Assembly (NCBI GenBank): GCA_964509475.1 | Contig: CAZDXJ010000098.1 | Coordinates: 1 to 6,894 of the forward strand | DNA from: CAZDXJ01 sp964509475 | GTDB lineage: Bacteria > Pseudomonadota > Gammaproteobacteria > Methylococcales > Methylomonadaceae | Reading direction: 5' to 3' | Length of the DNA stretch: 6,894 bases | Shown: positions 5,684-6,894 of the stretch, piece by piece | Layout of the letters: each line of letters opens with the position of its first letter | Numbering within the stretch: position 1 is the first letter of the stretch | Notes under the pieces: generated by a model | The model's input: the letters and a program-made list of their open reading frames with translations, nothing else | Database searches by the model: none | What the model was told of the DNA's origin: nothing | Translations under genes and position numbers: made by a program

Positions 5684-6442
5684 CTAGGGTTTGGGCCACA
5701 CCTGGACACCGTTGATCTTAACCGGCATGTCACGGTTCAACTGGCTTGCCGATGGCGTCACAACAACATCGACACCGGCTCCACAGGCGGCCGGAAGCGG
5801 ACTGTCGGAACGATTAACGGTTAAGGATGCCGGGGAATTATAACCATGGCCGCTTGGATCACCATCAAAATTGGAACCTACGGCCGGTGTCCACAGATTG
5901 ACCTTGTCCGGGCTGAAACCGGCTACCGATGTCACTTCGCAAACATCGGCAATGGCAACAATGAACTTTACCGATTTGGCGCAGGATTCAGGATTGATAA
6001 TTACGCCCCGGGTACGGAACGGGATGAGACCGGTCAGGCCGGGTCGTAATCCTGGAGTACCTGCGCTCCAGAACCCAACGACATTGCCCAGCGGGGTTTC
6101 GATTTCCTGCTCAAGCACAAACACGTCTTTGTCCTGGATTTTTGCGACCGGGCTGCCCCAGTTGGTTACAAAATCGGACAAGGGTTTGTCGGTCGTTTCG
6201 CCATCTACGGTAATCGTGGAATCGGTTCCATCGGGAAAGACCACAACCGTACCCAGTACGGTACGGTTTTTGCCATCCGTGGTTTTGCAGCCGTGGGCAA
6301 TGACTTCATTGTTGTAGTTGCTGCCATGACGGGCGTTGTTTTCATCGATGACTGGCGTTTGCAAACGGGTATGGGCCAAACTGATTGTGCTCATGGCGAT
6401 CAGAGCCATGCCCAATGGGATTTGTTTAATGGATGTTTTCAT
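5684..6442 (-). CDS. Secreted 252-residue protein, possibly YcnI/DUF1775-like
   Basis: A clear Sec signal (MKTSIKQIPLGMALIAMSTI) ends in SLA, so cleavage there leaves His24 as the first mature residue. The following pattern, NEVIAHGC (45-52) then VVVFPDG (66-72), recalls the 'phGC ... iPdG' region of YcnI/DUF1775 copper-binding proteins, in which the N-terminal His, a Glu and a nearby Trp form the copper site. Candidate partners here are Glu111, Glu113 or Glu115 and Trp95 or Trp125. The match is by eye and weak, so the assignment is tentative. Cysteines at 52, 154, 168 and 220 could form disulfides in the periplasm. The C-terminal third (HGYNSPASLTVNR, 199-211; a closing VWPKP) is not something I recognise. 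GAGG sits five bases before the ATG. The gene is separated from the thioredoxin-containing operon by 340 bp and a repeat. Confidence 0.85.
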   Translation of the reverse strand: MKTSIKQIPLGMALIAMSTISLAHTRLQTPVIDENNARHGSNYNNEVIAHGCKTTDGKNRTVLGTVVVFPDGTDSTITVDGETTDKPLSDFVTNWGSPVAKIQDKDVFVLEQEIETPLGNVVGFWSAGTPGLRPGLTGLIPFRTRGVIINPESCAKSVKFIVAIADVCEVTSVAGFSPDKVNLWTPAVGSNFDGDPSGHGYNSPASLTVNRSDSPLPAACGAGVDVVVTPSASQLNRDMPVKINGVQVWPKP

Positions 6443-6447
6443 TGGTT

Positions 6448-6451
6448 CCTC
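6448..6451 (-). promoter_or_regulatory. Shine-Dalgarno site GAGG for the 252-residue gene
   Basis: On the minus strand the sequence reads GAGGAACCAATG, with GAGG five bases before the start codon. This is the best ribosome site in the window and fixes the start at 6442. Confidence 0.7.
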
Positions 6452-6612
6452 GTGGATTGTACTTGACCCAGCCTTGTTATTAATGTCATATCCTATTGTG
6501 AGTACATTATTTCAAATCAATAGGTCGTAGTTGTATGGCGACACTGCAACAATAAAGCCGAGTTAAATTGATTTTTATTCACATTTATATTTGTAGCGTA
6601 ATTTTTTTAAGC

Positions 6613-6638
6613 AATGACAAGGCCAGTCCTTGCTCATT
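6613..6638 (+). other. 10-bp stem-loop with a downstream T-rich stretch
   Basis: AATGA-CAAGG (6613-6622) pairs with CCTTG-C-TCATT (6628-6638) around the loop CCAGT, with one bulged C. On the plus strand a T run occurs about 14 bases later (6651-6659), which is far for an intrinsic terminator, and no plus-strand gene precedes it in the window. It may be an RNA hairpin or a DNA-binding site. Confidence 0.35.
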
Positions 6639-6724
6639 ATTGTTATCTAATTGTTTTTTATGGAGTATATACGCTTTGATTAGGGGCTTAGGATTTGTTC
6701 GTATCAATACGGAATAAAAAATTG

Positions 6725-6779
6725 TGTTATTTGGCGTAAATGGTATGCGTGAAATAACATAGTTTTATTGTCCAATAAA
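6725..6779. other. Two adjacent AT-rich palindromes
   Basis: TGTTATTT (6725-6732) and AAATAACA (6752-6759) form a perfect 8-bp inverted repeat with a 19-base spacer. Directly after it, TTTATTG-TC-CAATAAA (6764-6779) is a second, perfect 7-bp palindrome. They lie upstream of the first gene, but about 280 bp from its start codon, so an operator role is uncertain. Confidence 0.35.
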
Positions 6780-6840
6780 GTGAGGGTTTGCCAAAGATTG
6801 AATGTAGAATTAGAATTTATTATTTTTTGTATCGACTCAC

Positions 6841-6894
6841 CCCCCTCTGAAAAGCCGGTGCAGGTTGTTGATTTATCAGGCTTGCCCAGCCCTT
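6841..6894. repeat. Palindromic repeat family, copy 3 (cut by window end)
   Basis: The arm 6854-6880 has the family core GGTTGTTGATTTATCAGG, and the segment 6841-6894 matches the reverse complement of 487-540 at 52 of 54 positions, including the flank CCCCCTCTGAAAA. Only one half is present; the other arm should lie just beyond the window. Its flank agrees with copy 1 but not copy 2, which indicates that the element extends at least to the CCCCC run. Confidence 0.75.

Larger units (their letters stand above)
6443..6840. other. AT-rich non-coding leader upstream of the first gene
   Basis: No coding region is visible in these roughly 400 bases, which are clearly richer in A and T than the genes. 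On the minus strand a TTGAAA occurs at 6510-6515, with GATATG 17 bases further on (6487-6492); the second element is a poor -10, so a promoter here is only a guess. Small palindromes at 6613-6638, 6725-6759 and 6764-6779 are listed separately. Confidence 0.5.

Noticed and set aside
5684..6442. FMN-acceptor motif (DGTDSTI, residues 71-77) as target of the ApbE-like enzyme
   Set aside because: It only loosely resembles known acceptor motifs, lacking the Ala-Thr ending, and the protein shows no FMN_bind-type domain.
394..6894. CRISPR array
   Set aside because: The related repeats are kilobases apart, palindromic and of different length, with no regular spacers or cas genes.
394..6894. Complete composite transposon
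   Set aside because: No transposase or integrase gene is present, and no target duplication can be seen because the right element is cut by the window end.

Overview
The window looks like a chromosomal segment from a Gram-negative bacterium, most likely a gammaproteobacterium. The evidence is an outer-membrane-type beta-barrel protein ending in an aromatic residue, a small lipoprotein, Sec signal peptides and moderate GC content. A methylotroph or methanotroph of the Methylococcales type would fit the secreted proteins and repeats, but that is inferred from general resemblance and not shown by any marker gene.

All six convincing genes lie on the minus strand and are read from right to left. 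In order they are: a secreted 252-residue protein with weak YcnI/DUF1775-like features (6442-5684); a secreted 152-residue protein of unknown family (5343-4885); a TlpA-like thioredoxin with WCPPC (4885-4358); a DUF4266-type lipoprotein ending in a Gly-Cys tail (4332-4114); an 895-residue protein that appears to join a DUF3570 barrel to a second barrel through a His-rich linker (4136-1449); and an ApbE-type FAD:protein FMN transferase (1445-549). From 5343 down to 549 the genes are tightly packed (a TAATG overlap, a 25-nt gap, a 23-nt overlap, a 3-nt gap), so they are probably one operon. The first gene is set apart by a 340-bp gap that holds a repeat.

DUF4266, DUF3570, ApbE and thioredoxin-like genes are known to occur together, but I know of no established function for the set. 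The products suggest an envelope system: secreted small proteins, a thiol-disulfide enzyme, a Cys-tailed lipoprotein and a barrel with His/Met-rich segments. Metal (perhaps copper) handling or redox maturation is a reasonable hypothesis only. The flavin target of ApbE is not visible in the window.

The non-coding parts are rich in structure. A palindromic repeat family occurs three times, at 394-540, 5568-5647 and 6841-6894 (cut by the window edge). The first and third copies match over 54 nt with two differences in inverted orientation, so they bracket the whole gene set. Bases 1-393 carry no gene but several other short inverted and direct repeats. Bases 6443-6840 are AT-rich with short palindromes, and any promoter of the first gene should lie there.
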